Source: JBEKTY01 sp049515555 (lineage in GTDB: Bacteria > Planctomycetota > Planctomycetia > Pirellulales > Thermoguttaceae). From it: 64,000 nucleotides of DNA. A program made the position numbers and the translations under genes. Position 1 is the first letter of the stretch. Each line of letters begins with the position of its first letter. Positions 17,055 through 27,725 of this stretch are shown in pieces. The stretch lies in assembly GCA_049515555.1 (NCBI GenBank), contig JBEKTY010000051.1, forward strand, positions 1 through 64,000. The letters run 5' to 3'. Below the pieces are notes generated by a model, which was not told the DNA's origin, searched no databases, and was given only the letters and a program-made list of their open reading frames with translations.

Positions 17055-17801
17055 AGCCTTCGCCCTACGCCGCCATAGATAAACTACACCAAGCCCCAAC
17101 AGTGACGTGCATAGGCCGATGGCGACGGACGGTTCGGGTACTGGTTCTGAGAGTGGGGTGATTGTAGCGGAGAGCCCCGTGGAAAGATACGTGTAGCCAC
17201 CGTTGCCGATTCCTGCGGCGAAGTCCAGAGTTGTGCCCGCGGTCAAGGAGAGGATTCCGCCGTACGAAGCCTGATTTCCGTATGCGTTGAAGGTTTGTGA
17301 CAATAATTGGGTCGTCCCGCCCTCTATGATTCCGACGATCACGGGGTTCGAATAAACGTCTATGCTCTGAAGAAGTCCCTCGACGTCGTATGTACCCGAC
17401 GTCGGGGCCGTCCAGCGCACTGCCACAATATTGTCTTGCACCGCGAGATTCAGCAAATTGGTGGGTTGTACGATAGTATTGTAGCGGGCCGTGCTGCCGC
17501 TCGCGTTTTGTATGACCGCTGCGGCGTACGGGATCCCTTCGTCGTTAGACCAAAGGTATGCGCCCGGAATTTCTTCAGCGTTAGATGCAGGAGTGGTAAA
17601 CGCGGTAAAGGCGCCGCCGGTGAAACTGCTGAGCGTGCCATAACTCCACTGGCCATTGGGATTGCCGGAGGAGATCGAGAAGTCGTTGACGGCGTCGTAG
17701 ACCGCGTCGGCTCGCAGTCGTGTGGCCGAGAAAGCCAAGGCAGCGGCACATACGAGGGCGGCAGAGAAGAGGACGCGGCGACGGGTGGGTGATCGAGCCA
17801 T
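17052..17801 (-). CDS. PEP-CTERM sorting-domain protein
   Basis: 249 residues. N-terminal signal peptide (RRRVLFSAALVCAAALAFSA) and a secreted region rich in Ser/Thr/Gly and aromatic residues. The C-terminal sorting signal is VPEPSVAIGLCTSLLGLGVV followed by YLWRRRAKA. The final RRRAKA and adjacent DNA are shared with the protein at 15954-16568, though the bodies differ. Likely a surface or biofilm-matrix protein; no enzymatic motif seen. Confidence 0.8.
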   Translation of the reverse strand: MARSPTRRRVLFSAALVCAAALAFSATRLRADAVYDAVNDFSISSGNPNGQWSYGTLSSFTGGAFTAFTTPASNAEEIPGAYLWSNDEGIPYAAAVIQNASGSTARYNTIVQPTNLLNLAVQDNIVAVRWTAPTSGTYDVEGLLQSIDVYSNPVIVGIIEGGTTQLLSQTFNAYGNQASYGGILSLTAGTTLDFAAGIGNGGYTYLSTGLSATITPLSEPVPEPSVAIGLCTSLLGLGVVYLWRRRAKA

Positions 17802-17993
17802 GCCTTGCTGCCTTCTGGATGGGTTGCCAAGATGCTGGGCGGAACATTACGCGGACGCCACGCAATGAGGCTTTCCGGGTAGGACCGCCGACTGTCGCTC
17901 AGGATACCAAGCCTCTCCGCCCCGTCAACTGTTGTTGCCCGGATTTCGCATAGTCGCAACGCGGCTGCGCGAACGCGCAACTCAGCCTTCGGA

Positions 17994-20162
<2,169 letters not shown>

Positions 20163-20338
20163 CGCTTCGGATCCGCGGGTGCCGGTTCGGGGTGAAGCCC
20201 GCGGCGCGGAGTGCGAGCCTCGCTCGCCGCGCCGCCACTGTCTCTTCTTCGGTCACACCGGGATCGAGACATCACTGGCCAACCCGCCGCGCCGTAACCT
20301 TTCGCTCACCGGCAGTTTACGCACGGCCGGTTGCCGTC

Positions 20339-20414
20339 GGAAAAGGGGACAGGCACCTTTTGTGCGAAGCACCCGAAGGGCCGTCGGCGGCAAAAGGTGC
20401 CTGTCCCCTTTTCC
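20339..20414. repeat. REP-type palindrome, copy B
   Basis: AAAAGGGGACAGGCACCTTT and its complement flank a loop with GTGCGAAGCACCCGAAGGG. The loop is inverted relative to copy A. It occupies most of the interval between glgX and the UVR-motif gene, adjacent to the stop of the latter. Confidence 0.92.
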
Positions 20415-20426
20415 GGGGCCGATGTC

Positions 20427-21167
20427 TCACACGATCCGGCCGCGGCGGGCGATCTCGTCGCGCAGGCGGGCCGCCCGCTCGTACTCCTCCGCCGCCACCG
20501 CGTCGGCCAACTGCTCGGCCAGGGTGCGGCCCAGGCGATATTCCTTCCGCAGCGATTCTTTCAATTCTTCCAGTTGCGTGATCAATTCGCCCTGTTCGGC
20601 CCGGGCCTCGGCCTCCAGCCTGGCGGCCAGTTTGTGCAACTGTTTCAGGCCGCGGCCGATTTGTTCGATGGCGGCCTCCGGCCCGCCCCGCTCCAGCGCC
20701 GCCATGGCCGCCGCCTGCGCGCGGTGGAAATGCACGAACGAGCGGTACCGCTCGTGCGACAAGGCCCATTGCTCGTCCGGCGAATGGGCGACCACGAAGT
20801 CCATCAGGGCCAGGCTGTGGTCGGCGTCGGCCACCGCCCGCTCGAACTCCCGCAGCGCCAGGCAGCACACCCGCCGGTGATAATATTGCAGAAACTCGCG
20901 GTCGATCTCGAGGCACTGCTCCTCGCTGAGCACGGCGGCCTGGCCCGCCGCGCCGCTCTGGCTCTTGAGCCACTCCAGGCAGGTATCCATTCCGCCGGGC
21001 CGCTGGCCGTCGGGCCGGCCCGTCAGCTCCATTTGCAGCAGGCCCATGTCGATCCGCATCTGGAGCACGCTGCGGCCGTCCTGGGCCGGGACCATCCGCG
21101 CATTGATCGCGCCCGGCTGGTACGGCCAATTCCGAAGGATGAAATCGATGTCGTAGTTCTGGTCCAT
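20427..21167 (-). CDS. UVR-motif (UvrB/UvrC/McsA-like) domain protein
   Basis: 246 residues. The C-terminus (RTLAEQLADAVAAEEYERAA then RLRDEIARRG) is a UVR motif, the short helical hairpin that mediates UvrB-UvrC or McsA-type interactions. The N-terminal 200 residues are mostly helical (LKQLHKLAARLEAEARAEQG) and unclassified, with none of the McsA CxxC zinc pairs. A role as an adaptor in proteolysis or repair is possible but unproven. It is 36 bp upstream of the serine-protease gene's 3' end and on the same strand, so may be transcribed after it. Confidence 0.7.
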   Translation of the reverse strand: MDQNYDIDFILRNWPYQPGAINARMVPAQDGRSVLQMRIDMGLLQMELTGRPDGQRPGGMDTCLEWLKSQSGAAGQAAVLSEEQCLEIDREFLQYYHRRVCCLALREFERAVADADHSLALMDFVVAHSPDEQWALSHERYRSFVHFHRAQAAAMAALERGGPEAAIEQIGRGLKQLHKLAARLEAEARAEQGELITQLEELKESLRKEYRLGRTLAEQLADAVAAEEYERAARLRDEIARRGRIV

Positions 21168-21203
21168 GAACGGATCGTGGGGCTCGCTCGCGCTTGAGCC
21201 ACC

Positions 21204-23165
21204 CTATTTTTTCTGCGGGGTCTTCTCTTGGGCCGGCTTCTGTTCGGGCTTCTTCTCCATCGGCTTTTGTTCCGGCGGCTTGGACTCCGGCGGCTTCTTG
21301 TCTTCGGGCTTCTTTTCCGGCGGCTTGGTTTCCGGCGGTTTCTTCTCTTCGGGCTTCTTCTCCGGCGGTTTGGTTTCCGGCGGCTTCTTGTCTTCGGGCT
21401 TCTTATCCGGCGGCTTGGTTTCCGGCGGTTTCTTCTCTTCGGGCTTCTTTTCCGGCGGCTTGGCCTGCTCCGGCTTGGCGGCCGGGGCGGGGGCCGGCGG
21501 GGCCAGGCGGCCGGACATAAGGTCGTACATCAGCCCGAGCAGCACGTCGGTCGGCAGGCAGTAGGTTTCGGTCCGGCCGCCGCGGGCAATGTTGATCCCG
21601 ATCACTTTGCCGCTCAGGTCGGCCACCGGCCCGCCGCAGTCGGCCGGCTTCAGGACCGCATCATGCTGCAGCACGGCGGCGAAACCGTCGGCGCGGCGGC
21701 TGACGCCCACGCCCATCTCGTTCTGCATGTCGCGGATGCGTGTGCCGGGCGTGTCGAGCTTGACCAGGGTGACGGAGAACTCCCGGCTCTGGCCCTCGTG
21801 TTGCACGGTAAGCTTGACGGTTTCGCCGGGTCGATGCAGGCGCAGGGCCGCCACCGCCTCCCGGCGGTTGTGGACCGCCTGGCCGTTGACCTGCGTGATG
21901 ACGTCCTTGACCTTGAGGCCGGCCTTCTCGGCGGGCGCCTGGGGAATGAGGCCGTCGACCAGTGCGCCGCCCGGGCCGTCGGAGAGCATCGCGCCGAGCT
22001 TGCCGCCGGCGGGCGGCACCGCCCGGCGGGGCACGCCCACCACGCCCAGGGCCAGCGGCTTCTCGTCCGGCCCCGGGCTGACCACCCATTGCCCCACGGC
22101 CGGGTCGCGGCTCAGCCAGGGCACCACGGGCAGGCCGGCCGCCTCGATCTTCAGCATGGCCACGTCCAACCCGGCGTGCACGCCGACGAGGCGGGCCTCC
22201 AATTGCCGCTGGTCGCTCAGGCGGCAGACGATCTTCCCCTTCAATTCGCTGGCCTTGGTCAGGACCCAGCCGTCCGGGCCGACGACGGTGCCCAACACGG
22301 CCTCCTTGCCGTCGCAATCGATGCGGACCACCGAGCGGGCCGCCTCGGCCGCGATCGGCCGCAGCAGGGCCTTGATCGGCTCGGCGTCGCGGTAGGGCAG
22401 CCGCGCCTGGGCCACCTCGCCCTTCAGCAATTTTTCCCAGTCACGCGTGAACATATCGACCGGCACGTGCAGGTTCAGCTCGGTCGAGCTGCCGATGCGG
22501 CTGTTGATGCCGATCACCTTGCCCTCCAGGTCGAACACCGGGCCGCCGGAATCGCCCGACACGATGGGGCAATCGGTCTGCAGCACGGTTGCCTCGCAGC
22601 GCAGCACGCGGCCCACGCGGACCACCGGCGGGCGGTCGGACTGATAGCCCAGCGGATGCCCGACCGTCACGCACCAGGAGCCGGGTTTCACCTCGGTCGA
22701 TCGGCCCCGCTCGACGCACGGCCAGTCGCCCTTGTCGGTGATCTTCATCAGCCCGGCGTCGCTGAAACTGTTCACTCCCAGCGTGGTTCCCTTGGCGGTC
22801 TTGCCGTCGGGGAAGAAGAACGTGACCCGCTGGCCGGGCTGGTGCACGACGTGGCCGGCCGTCATGACCAGCCCGTCGTGGCTGACGATGACCCCGCTGC
22901 CCTGGGCCGGCCCCACCTGGACGGCGACCGTGGCGGGCAGCACGCGGCCGACGACCTGCTTGACCCGCTCTTCGATGGCCCGCAACTCGCCGAGGTCCTT
23001 GGGTGCGGCGATTGGTTCGATCTGCGGCTGAGGCGGCGGACTGCCCCCTTCGGCCGCCCGCAACGTGGCCGCAGCGGCCGAAACACAGGCCAACACCAAC
23101 ACGAACAGCCACTTCGACGCCCGCGGCCGACGGCGACAGTCCCCTTCAACGGTTGCGTTCCGCAC
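21204..23165 (-). CDS. Trypsin-like (S1C) serine protease with a second degenerate protease domain split by a PDZ domain
   Basis: 653 residues. Signal-like segment at 18-38. Protease domain 1 has a full triad: His105 (TAGH), Asp136 (SDAGL) and Ser206 (SGDSGGP). A second trypsin fold begins near 285 but has lost the His (VLTKAS at 301-306), retains Asp334 (LDVAML), is interrupted by a PDZ domain (~400-470) and resumes with Cys510 in place of Ser (ADCGGPV). The tail (560-653) is a tandem Lys/Pro/Glu repeat (KKPEEKKPPETKPP). It probably acts in the periplasm in protein quality control like DegP; the second domain may be a pseudo-protease for substrate binding. Confidence 0.85.
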   Translation of the reverse strand: MRNATVEGDCRRRPRASKWLFVLVLACVSAAAATLRAAEGGSPPPQPQIEPIAAPKDLGELRAIEERVKQVVGRVLPATVAVQVGPAQGSGVIVSHDGLVMTAGHVVHQPGQRVTFFFPDGKTAKGTTLGVNSFSDAGLMKITDKGDWPCVERGRSTEVKPGSWCVTVGHPLGYQSDRPPVVRVGRVLRCEATVLQTDCPIVSGDSGGPVFDLEGKVIGINSRIGSSTELNLHVPVDMFTRDWEKLLKGEVAQARLPYRDAEPIKALLRPIAAEAARSVVRIDCDGKEAVLGTVVGPDGWVLTKASELKGKIVCRLSDQRQLEARLVGVHAGLDVAMLKIEAAGLPVVPWLSRDPAVGQWVVSPGPDEKPLALGVVGVPRRAVPPAGGKLGAMLSDGPGGALVDGLIPQAPAEKAGLKVKDVITQVNGQAVHNRREAVAALRLHRPGETVKLTVQHEGQSREFSVTLVKLDTPGTRIRDMQNEMGVGVSRRADGFAAVLQHDAVLKPADCGGPVADLSGKVIGINIARGGRTETYCLPTDVLLGLMYDLMSGRLAPPAPAPAAKPEQAKPPEKKPEEKKPPETKPPDKKPEDKKPPETKPPEKKPEEKKPPETKPPEKKPEDKKPPESKPPEQKPMEKKPEQKPAQEKTPQKK

Positions 23166-23323
23166 GGCAGATTACTCCTCAGTGGGGGGATGTCAGAAGC
23201 ATAATCGTTGTATTATACCACGCGCCGCGACCGGCATGGGTCGCCCTGACGCAATCCTACCAACTTGCATGAATCCCCTAGACTAGTATAATGCCCGTCT
23301 AGGAACCAAGTCACATTAGGAGC

Positions 23324-23400
23324 GGGAAAAGGGGACAGGCACCTTTTGTGCGAAGCACCCGAAGGGCCGTTCCGGCAAAAGGTGCCTGTCCCCTTTTCCC
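23324..23400. repeat. REP-type palindrome, copy C
   Basis: GGAAAAGGGGACAGGCACCT with its complement around GTGCGAAGCACCCGAAGGG. It lies between the divergent protease and membrane-protein genes, in a 281-bp gap that otherwise shows only AT-rich promoter-like words (TATAAT at 23287-23292). Confidence 0.92.
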
Positions 23401-23446
23401 GCGAAGTCACATTTCAGCCCACGTACCATAAATGAGGGGTGTTGCC

Positions 23447-24775
23447 ATGTCGGTAAACGAGGGCGTTACGTTGAACTCGGTTCGCTGGTTGGAGATCCAT
23501 CCTTGGTTGAACATTGTGCGGAGCTTCCGGATCGCGGTCTCGCTCCGGGTGCTGGTGCTGGGGGCCTCGGGCTTCCTGCTGACCCTCTTGGGCTGGTGGT
23601 GCATTGCCGGGATGTTTCCCAAAGACTCGCAGGCCGCCAATGCCTGGCAGCGGCTGGGCGGCGACACGTCCCCCTGGGCGGTGATCGATCACGCGGTCCC
23701 CAACCAGCCGTTCCTGCCCGGGGTGCCGGCCACGGCTGGTAATGACGCGGCCGGCCTGCCGGCTGTAGCCACGTGGCAGCCGCAGGGCGCCTTCTTCGGC
23801 AGTTGGGCGCACTTGATCCGCCCGGTCTGGGAGATCTTCACCCAGCCCACCATGACCCTGTCCAGCCTGGTGTGCCTGATCCTCTCGGCCTTGTGGGGCC
23901 TGGCCGTGTGGGCCTTTTTCGGCGGGGCCATTACGCGGATCGCCGCGGTCCAATTGGCCTCCGACGAGCAGGTCGGCTGGGGCGCCGCCCTGCGCTGGGG
24001 CGGCGCCAAGTGGCTGGCCTATTTCGGCGCACCGCTATTCCCCCTCATGGGCATTCTGCTGGCCGCCGTTCCGCTGCTGATCCTGGGATTGCTGCTCCGC
24101 TTCGGGCTGGGCCTGCTGCTGGTCGGACTGGCCTGGCCGGTGGCGCTGCTGGGCGGACTGGTCATGGCCTTGCTGCTGTTGGGCCTGGTCTTCGGCTGGC
24201 CGCTGATGTGGGCCACCATCAGTTGCGAGGGGACCGACGGCTTCGACGCCCTCAGCCGCACCTATGCCTACGTCTTCCAGCGGCCGCTACGTTACTTGTT
24301 CTACGCCCTGGTCGCGGCCCTGGTCGGCTGGCTGGGCTGGCTGGTCGTCGAGAATTTTGCGGCGGGCGTAGTTTGGCTCGCCTTGTGGGCGGCAAGCTGG
24401 GGCAGCGGCGCCGAACGCTGGAAGGATATCGCCTCCGGAATGACCGCCGGCGGAGAGCCGTTGTCCGGCATGACATACGCCGGCACCTGCCTGATCTTCT
24501 TCTGGTCGGGCTGCGTAAAATGGCTCGCCGCCGGCTACCTGTACGGCTATTTCTGGACCGCCGCCACAGCCATCTATTTCCTGCTTCGCCGCGACGTGGA
24601 TGCCACCGAGCTGGACGAGGTGTTCCTCGAGGCGGACCGCAGCGAGCAGGATTACGCCCTGCCGCCGTTGGCCACGGACCAGGCGGGCGCCCCGCAGGTG
24701 GCCGAACCCCCGCCCGCCCCGCCCGCCGGCGACCAGCCGAGCCCGCCCAGCGCCGAGCCAAAGCCCGGCGCTTAA
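23447..24775 (+). CDS. Multi-spanning membrane protein of unknown function
   Basis: 442 residues with about five to six TM segments (VLVLGASGFLLTLLGWWCIA, LVCLILSALWGLAVWAFFGG, FPLMGILLAAVPLLILGLLL, PVALLGGLVMALLLLGLVFG, YLFYALVAALVGWLGWLVV). The tail is Pro/Ala-rich. No catalytic motif or named family recognised. The internal ATG at 23447 is preferred to 23432 since GAGGGG lies 7 bases upstream. Probably monocistronic: a MITE follows the stop. Confidence 0.75.
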   Translation: MSVNEGVTLNSVRWLEIHPWLNIVRSFRIAVSLRVLVLGASGFLLTLLGWWCIAGMFPKDSQAANAWQRLGGDTSPWAVIDHAVPNQPFLPGVPATAGNDAAGLPAVATWQPQGAFFGSWAHLIRPVWEIFTQPTMTLSSLVCLILSALWGLAVWAFFGGAITRIAAVQLASDEQVGWGAALRWGGAKWLAYFGAPLFPLMGILLAAVPLLILGLLLRFGLGLLLVGLAWPVALLGGLVMALLLLGLVFGWPLMWATISCEGTDGFDALSRTYAYVFQRPLRYLFYALVAALVGWLGWLVVENFAAGVVWLALWAASWGSGAERWKDIASGMTAGGEPLSGMTYAGTCLIFFWSGCVKWLAAGYLYGYFWTAATAIYFLLRRDVDATELDEVFLEADRSEQDYALPPLATDQAGAPQVAEPPPAPPAGDQPSPPSAEPKPGA

Positions 24776-24780
24776 CACCT

Positions 24781-24900
24781 TTAGCCGGGATTATTCACGA
24801 GGCTTGTAGTGACCCGATTTATCGGGTCTAGAGGGCGTGAACAGGTCAAGGACCGCATGAATGCGGTCACTACGAACGATTGGTGAATAATCCGGGTTAG
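24781..24900. mobile_element. MITE copy 1 with TTAG target duplication
   Basis: A 112-bp element (24785-24896) with terminal inverted repeats CCGGGATTATTCAC/GTGAATAATCCGGG, flanked on both sides by TTAG (24781-24784 and 24897-24900). Inside are two palindromes, GACCCGATTTATCGGGTC and GACCGCATGAATGCGGTC. No coding capacity. The right TTAG supplies the stop codon of the PII gene. Other copies lie at 38293 and 52374. Confidence 0.9.
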
Positions 24901-25244
24901 ACGGCGCCGGGCCCCCGGCGGCCATCGTGGATCTCGATCGCCTCGATGGCCGGCAGGATGAAGATCTTGCCGTCGCCGATGTTGCCCTCGGGCCCGGTGC
25001 GGGCCACGTTGATGATCGTGCTCAGCGTTCGATCCAGGAAATCGTCGTTGACCACGATCTCCAGCGCGATCTTCCGCAGCAGCGTGGTGGTGTATTCGTG
25101 GCCGCGGTACATTTCGGTCCGCCCCCGTTGCCGCCCGTACCCCTGGGCATCGCACACCGTCAGCCGGCTGACGGCCATCTTCTCCAGCGCCTCGCGGACG
25201 GCGTTCAACTTGGTCGGCTGAATTATGGCGATCACCAGTTTCAC
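24897..25244 (-). CDS. PII nitrogen regulatory protein
   Basis: 115 residues, the normal PII length. It starts MKLVIAIIQPTKLNAVREAL (GTG start read as Met) and carries the T-loop with Tyr in RTEMYRGHEYTT and the B-loop TGPEGNIGDGKIF. PII trimers sense 2-oxoglutarate and ATP/ADP and control nitrogen assimilation enzymes. No amtB or glnA is adjacent, so GlnB and GlnK cannot be told apart by context. GTG 25244 is chosen because homologues start here and GGAG lies upstream; the upstream open frame only reads repeat DNA. Confidence 0.93.
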   Translation of the reverse strand: MKLVIAIIQPTKLNAVREALEKMAVSRLTVCDAQGYGRQRGRTEMYRGHEYTTTLLRKIALEIVVNDDFLDRTLSTIINVARTGPEGNIGDGKIFILPAIEAIEIHDGRRGPGAV

Positions 25245-25310
25245 GCCACGGTCTCCACAGCTCCAGGCCGATTGCGGGAGTCTGAAAATGCAGGGTAGGC
25301 CAGGCGGAGT

Positions 25311-25396
25311 GGTAGGGTGGGACAAGCGCAGCGCAGTCCCACCATGGAATCCCTTGTAATCTTGGTGGGACTGCGCCGGGCTTGTCCCACCCTACC
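25311..25396. repeat. Palindromic repeat (GGTAGGGTGGGACAAG family), copy 1
   Basis: A 33-bp arm (25311-25343) starting GGTAGGGTGGGACAAGCGCA is mirrored at 25364-25396. A related copy lies at 31962-32046. It fills part of the ~410-bp gap between the PII gene and dsbD. Confidence 0.88.
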
Positions 25397-25613
25397 ACCC
25401 ATTCGTGCCTCGGCGAGGTAGCGTTTCATCCCATTATAAATTTCCGGCCCTCCACAACTACTTAGAATAGCGGCTCGGCGGGCGGAAACAAGCCCGGGTG
25501 AGCCGCTGCTCAAAAGCCGGCTTGGTCCCCCCCGGCCCATCGGGTATAACGGATTGCCTGGCATGTCTTGGCAACGGGAGGTAATCGATTGTTATCGCAA
25601 TGGAGTGGTTTTC

Positions 25614-25676
25614 ATGGCATTCTGCATCGTCGTTATCGCAACGGAGTGGTTTTCATGCGTAATCGTCGCGGGTTAG
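25614..25676 (+). CDS. Possible 20-codon leader peptide overlapping dsbD
   Basis: A 26-bp segment containing the ribosome binding site and start (GGAGTGGTTTTCATG) is tandemly duplicated (25591-25616 and 25632-25657, one mismatch). The first copy starts a short frame MAFCIVVIATEWFSCVIVAG that ends at 25676, 19 codons into or past the real dsbD start in another frame. Its translation would compete with dsbD initiation. It may instead be an accident of the duplication. Confidence 0.35.
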   Translation: MAFCIVVIATEWFSCVIVAG

Positions 25677-27523
25677 TCTTTATTGGGGGGGTACTGGTCG
25701 GCCTGGCGGCCATGGTTTCGGCCGGCGGGGGACAGGAGCCGCCGGGGGCTCTGCCTTCGGCCGGCGATCCGGCGCTGGGCCTGCCGGGGCATCAGGCGGA
25801 GTCGCAGGGGCAGCCGCTGGCGGTTCGCGCCGGCTTTACCGCGCCGGCGGCCAATGGCCGAGTTGAACTGAGGGTTACGGCCACGATCCAGAGCGGCTGG
25901 CACATCTATTCCGTGACCCAGGCCGCGGGCGGCCCGATGGCCACGAAAATCTCGCTCGATCCATCTGGCGGATCGCGGTTGATCGGCCCGATTCAGGTCT
26001 CCCCGCCGCCGGATAAGAAAGAGCAGCCGGTGTTCGGCAAGGGCTTCATCGCCGAGACCCACGAGGGCACGGTGACCTGGTCGGCGCCGATCGAATTGCC
26101 CGCGGGGGCCGAGCCGGGCAAGCTGGCGGTGCGTGGCCTGCTTTCGGCCCAGGCCTGCCTGGGCGACGAGCGGTGCGAGCAGCGGGAAGTGCCCTTCACG
26201 GCCACCCTGGGGGGCAATCCGCCGCCGGCCGGGGCCGAGCCGGGCCGGATGCCAGTGCCACCCGGTACAAGCACTGGCCGGATGCCAGTGCCACCCGCTG
26301 GCCTCGACCTCAGCCAGCTTGGCGTGCTCCTGGCCCTGGCCTTTGCCGGCGGACTGATCCTCAACGTCATGCCCTGCGTGCTGCCGGTGATCAGTCTGAA
26401 GATCCTGTCCTTCCTGGAGCAAGGCGGCCAGAGCCGCGGCCGGGTGTTCGCGCTGAACGTGTGGTACTGCGTGGGACTGATGTCGTACTTCGTGCTGCTG
26501 GCCGTGCTGGCCACTGCGCCCAGCCTGCGATTGAGCTGGGGCGAGCAGTTCACGCTGCCCTGGTTCAAAGTGGCCCTGACCGCCCTGGTATTCGCCATGG
26601 CCCTGAGTTTCCTGGGGGTGTGGGAGATTCCGATTCCGGGCTTCATGGGCCGGGGCGGGGCCAGCGCGCTCCAAGCCCGCGAGGGCGCCAGCGGGGCGTT
26701 CTTCAAGGGCGTGTTCGCCACGTTGTTGGCCACGCCGTGCAGCGGACCCCTGCTGGGCCCGATCTTCGGCCACCTGCTCGGGCAGCCGCCGCAGTTGGTC
26801 TACGGGGTGTTCGTCGCCATGGGGCTGGGCATGGCCTCTCCGTACCTGGTGCTGGGTGCATTCCCCGGTCTGTTGCGGTTCCTGCCCAAGCCCGGGGCGT
26901 GGATGGAGGTCGTCCAGCAGCTCATGGCCTTCCTGCTCCTGGCCACCGTGGTGTACCTGTTCTTTACCATGGCCCCGCAATACTTCGTGCCCACGCTGGC
27001 CCTGCTGGTCGGGGTATGGTTCGGCGCCTGGCTGGTGGGCCGGACGCCATTGACGGCCGGCCCGCTGTGGCGGGCCGCCGCCTGGGCCACCGCCGCCGCG
27101 ACGATCGCCTTAGTGGGCAGCCTGGCCTTCACCCTGCTCCTGCTCGAGCCCAAGCTGGCCTGGCAGCCCTATTCGCCCGAGGCCCTGGCCAAGGCCCGGC
27201 GGGAAGGAAAAACCGTCATGGTCGATTTCAGCGCCCATTGGTGCCCCACCTGCCTGTGGAACCTCAAGACCTCCGTCGAGACCGAACCCGTGCAACAGCT
27301 CGTCGAGAGAAACGGCGTGCTGCCGCTCTTGGCCGACTGGACCGACCGCTCGCCGATGATCAAGCAGGCCTTGAACGAGCTCGGCTGCGACTCGATCCCG
27401 CAGTTGGTAATCTACGCCGGCGGCCGGCCCGGCGAAAAGCCGAAGATCCTCTCCGACTTGATTACCCAGGGCCAGGTGCTCGAGGCCCTGAAAGAAGCCG
27501 GGCCGTCGCGCAGTCGGAATTAA
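25655..27523 (+). CDS. dsbD: Thiol:disulfide interchange protein DsbD
   Basis: 622 residues. Signal peptide (GLVFIGGVLVGLAAMVSAG), then the periplasmic DsbD N-terminal domain (GWHIYSVTQAAGGP, ACLGDERCEQREV). An eight-helix transmembrane domain follows with MPCVLPVISLK and ATPCSGPLLGPI, whose Cys pair carries electrons. The C-terminal thioredoxin domain has active site HWCPTC. It passes reducing equivalents from cytoplasmic thioredoxin to periplasmic thiols. The linker before the first helix holds two copies of GRMPVPP encoded by a 22-bp repeat (26243-26264 and 26276-26297), a small palindromic insertion. Confidence 0.92.
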   Translation: MRNRRGLVFIGGVLVGLAAMVSAGGGQEPPGALPSAGDPALGLPGHQAESQGQPLAVRAGFTAPAANGRVELRVTATIQSGWHIYSVTQAAGGPMATKISLDPSGGSRLIGPIQVSPPPDKKEQPVFGKGFIAETHEGTVTWSAPIELPAGAEPGKLAVRGLLSAQACLGDERCEQREVPFTATLGGNPPPAGAEPGRMPVPPGTSTGRMPVPPAGLDLSQLGVLLALAFAGGLILNVMPCVLPVISLKILSFLEQGGQSRGRVFALNVWYCVGLMSYFVLLAVLATAPSLRLSWGEQFTLPWFKVALTALVFAMALSFLGVWEIPIPGFMGRGGASALQAREGASGAFFKGVFATLLATPCSGPLLGPIFGHLLGQPPQLVYGVFVAMGLGMASPYLVLGAFPGLLRFLPKPGAWMEVVQQLMAFLLLATVVYLFFTMAPQYFVPTLALLVGVWFGAWLVGRTPLTAGPLWRAAAWATAAATIALVGSLAFTLLLLEPKLAWQPYSPEALAKARREGKTVMVDFSAHWCPTCLWNLKTSVETEPVQQLVERNGVLPLLADWTDRSPMIKQALNELGCDSIPQLVIYAGGRPGEKPKILSDLITQGQVLEALKEAGPSRSRN

Positions 27524-27553
27524 CCGGTTGGCGCGTTGCGAATAGCGAATGCC

Positions 27554-27678
27554 GGTCCCCTCTCCCTCCGGGAGAGGGCTAGGGTGAGGGCTGTTGCCCG
27601 AAGCGGCACGTTGCCTTGCTCTTGCGACTTCCGCAATGCCCTCACCCCCGGCCCCTCTCCCAGATGGAGAGGGGAGAT
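27554..27678. repeat. CTCTCCC palindromic element, copy 1
   Basis: Left end CCCCTCTCCCTCCGGGAGAG then GGCTAGGGTGAGGG; right end CCCTCACCCCCGGCCCCTC with AGATGGAGAGGGGAG. It forms an imperfect dyad of ~125 bp between dsbD and purM. It shows the uninterrupted form of the site that carries a MITE at 38293-38413. Confidence 0.85.
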
Positions 27679-27725
27679 CGGTGCGCGGGCCCCACCCTGC
27701 GAACTCGCCCCCACCCAACCCTGGT

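Noticed and set aside
20192..20581. Coding region between glgX and the UVR gene
   Set aside because: The frames read through REP palindrome copy B and the shadow of the UVR gene; no conserved product.
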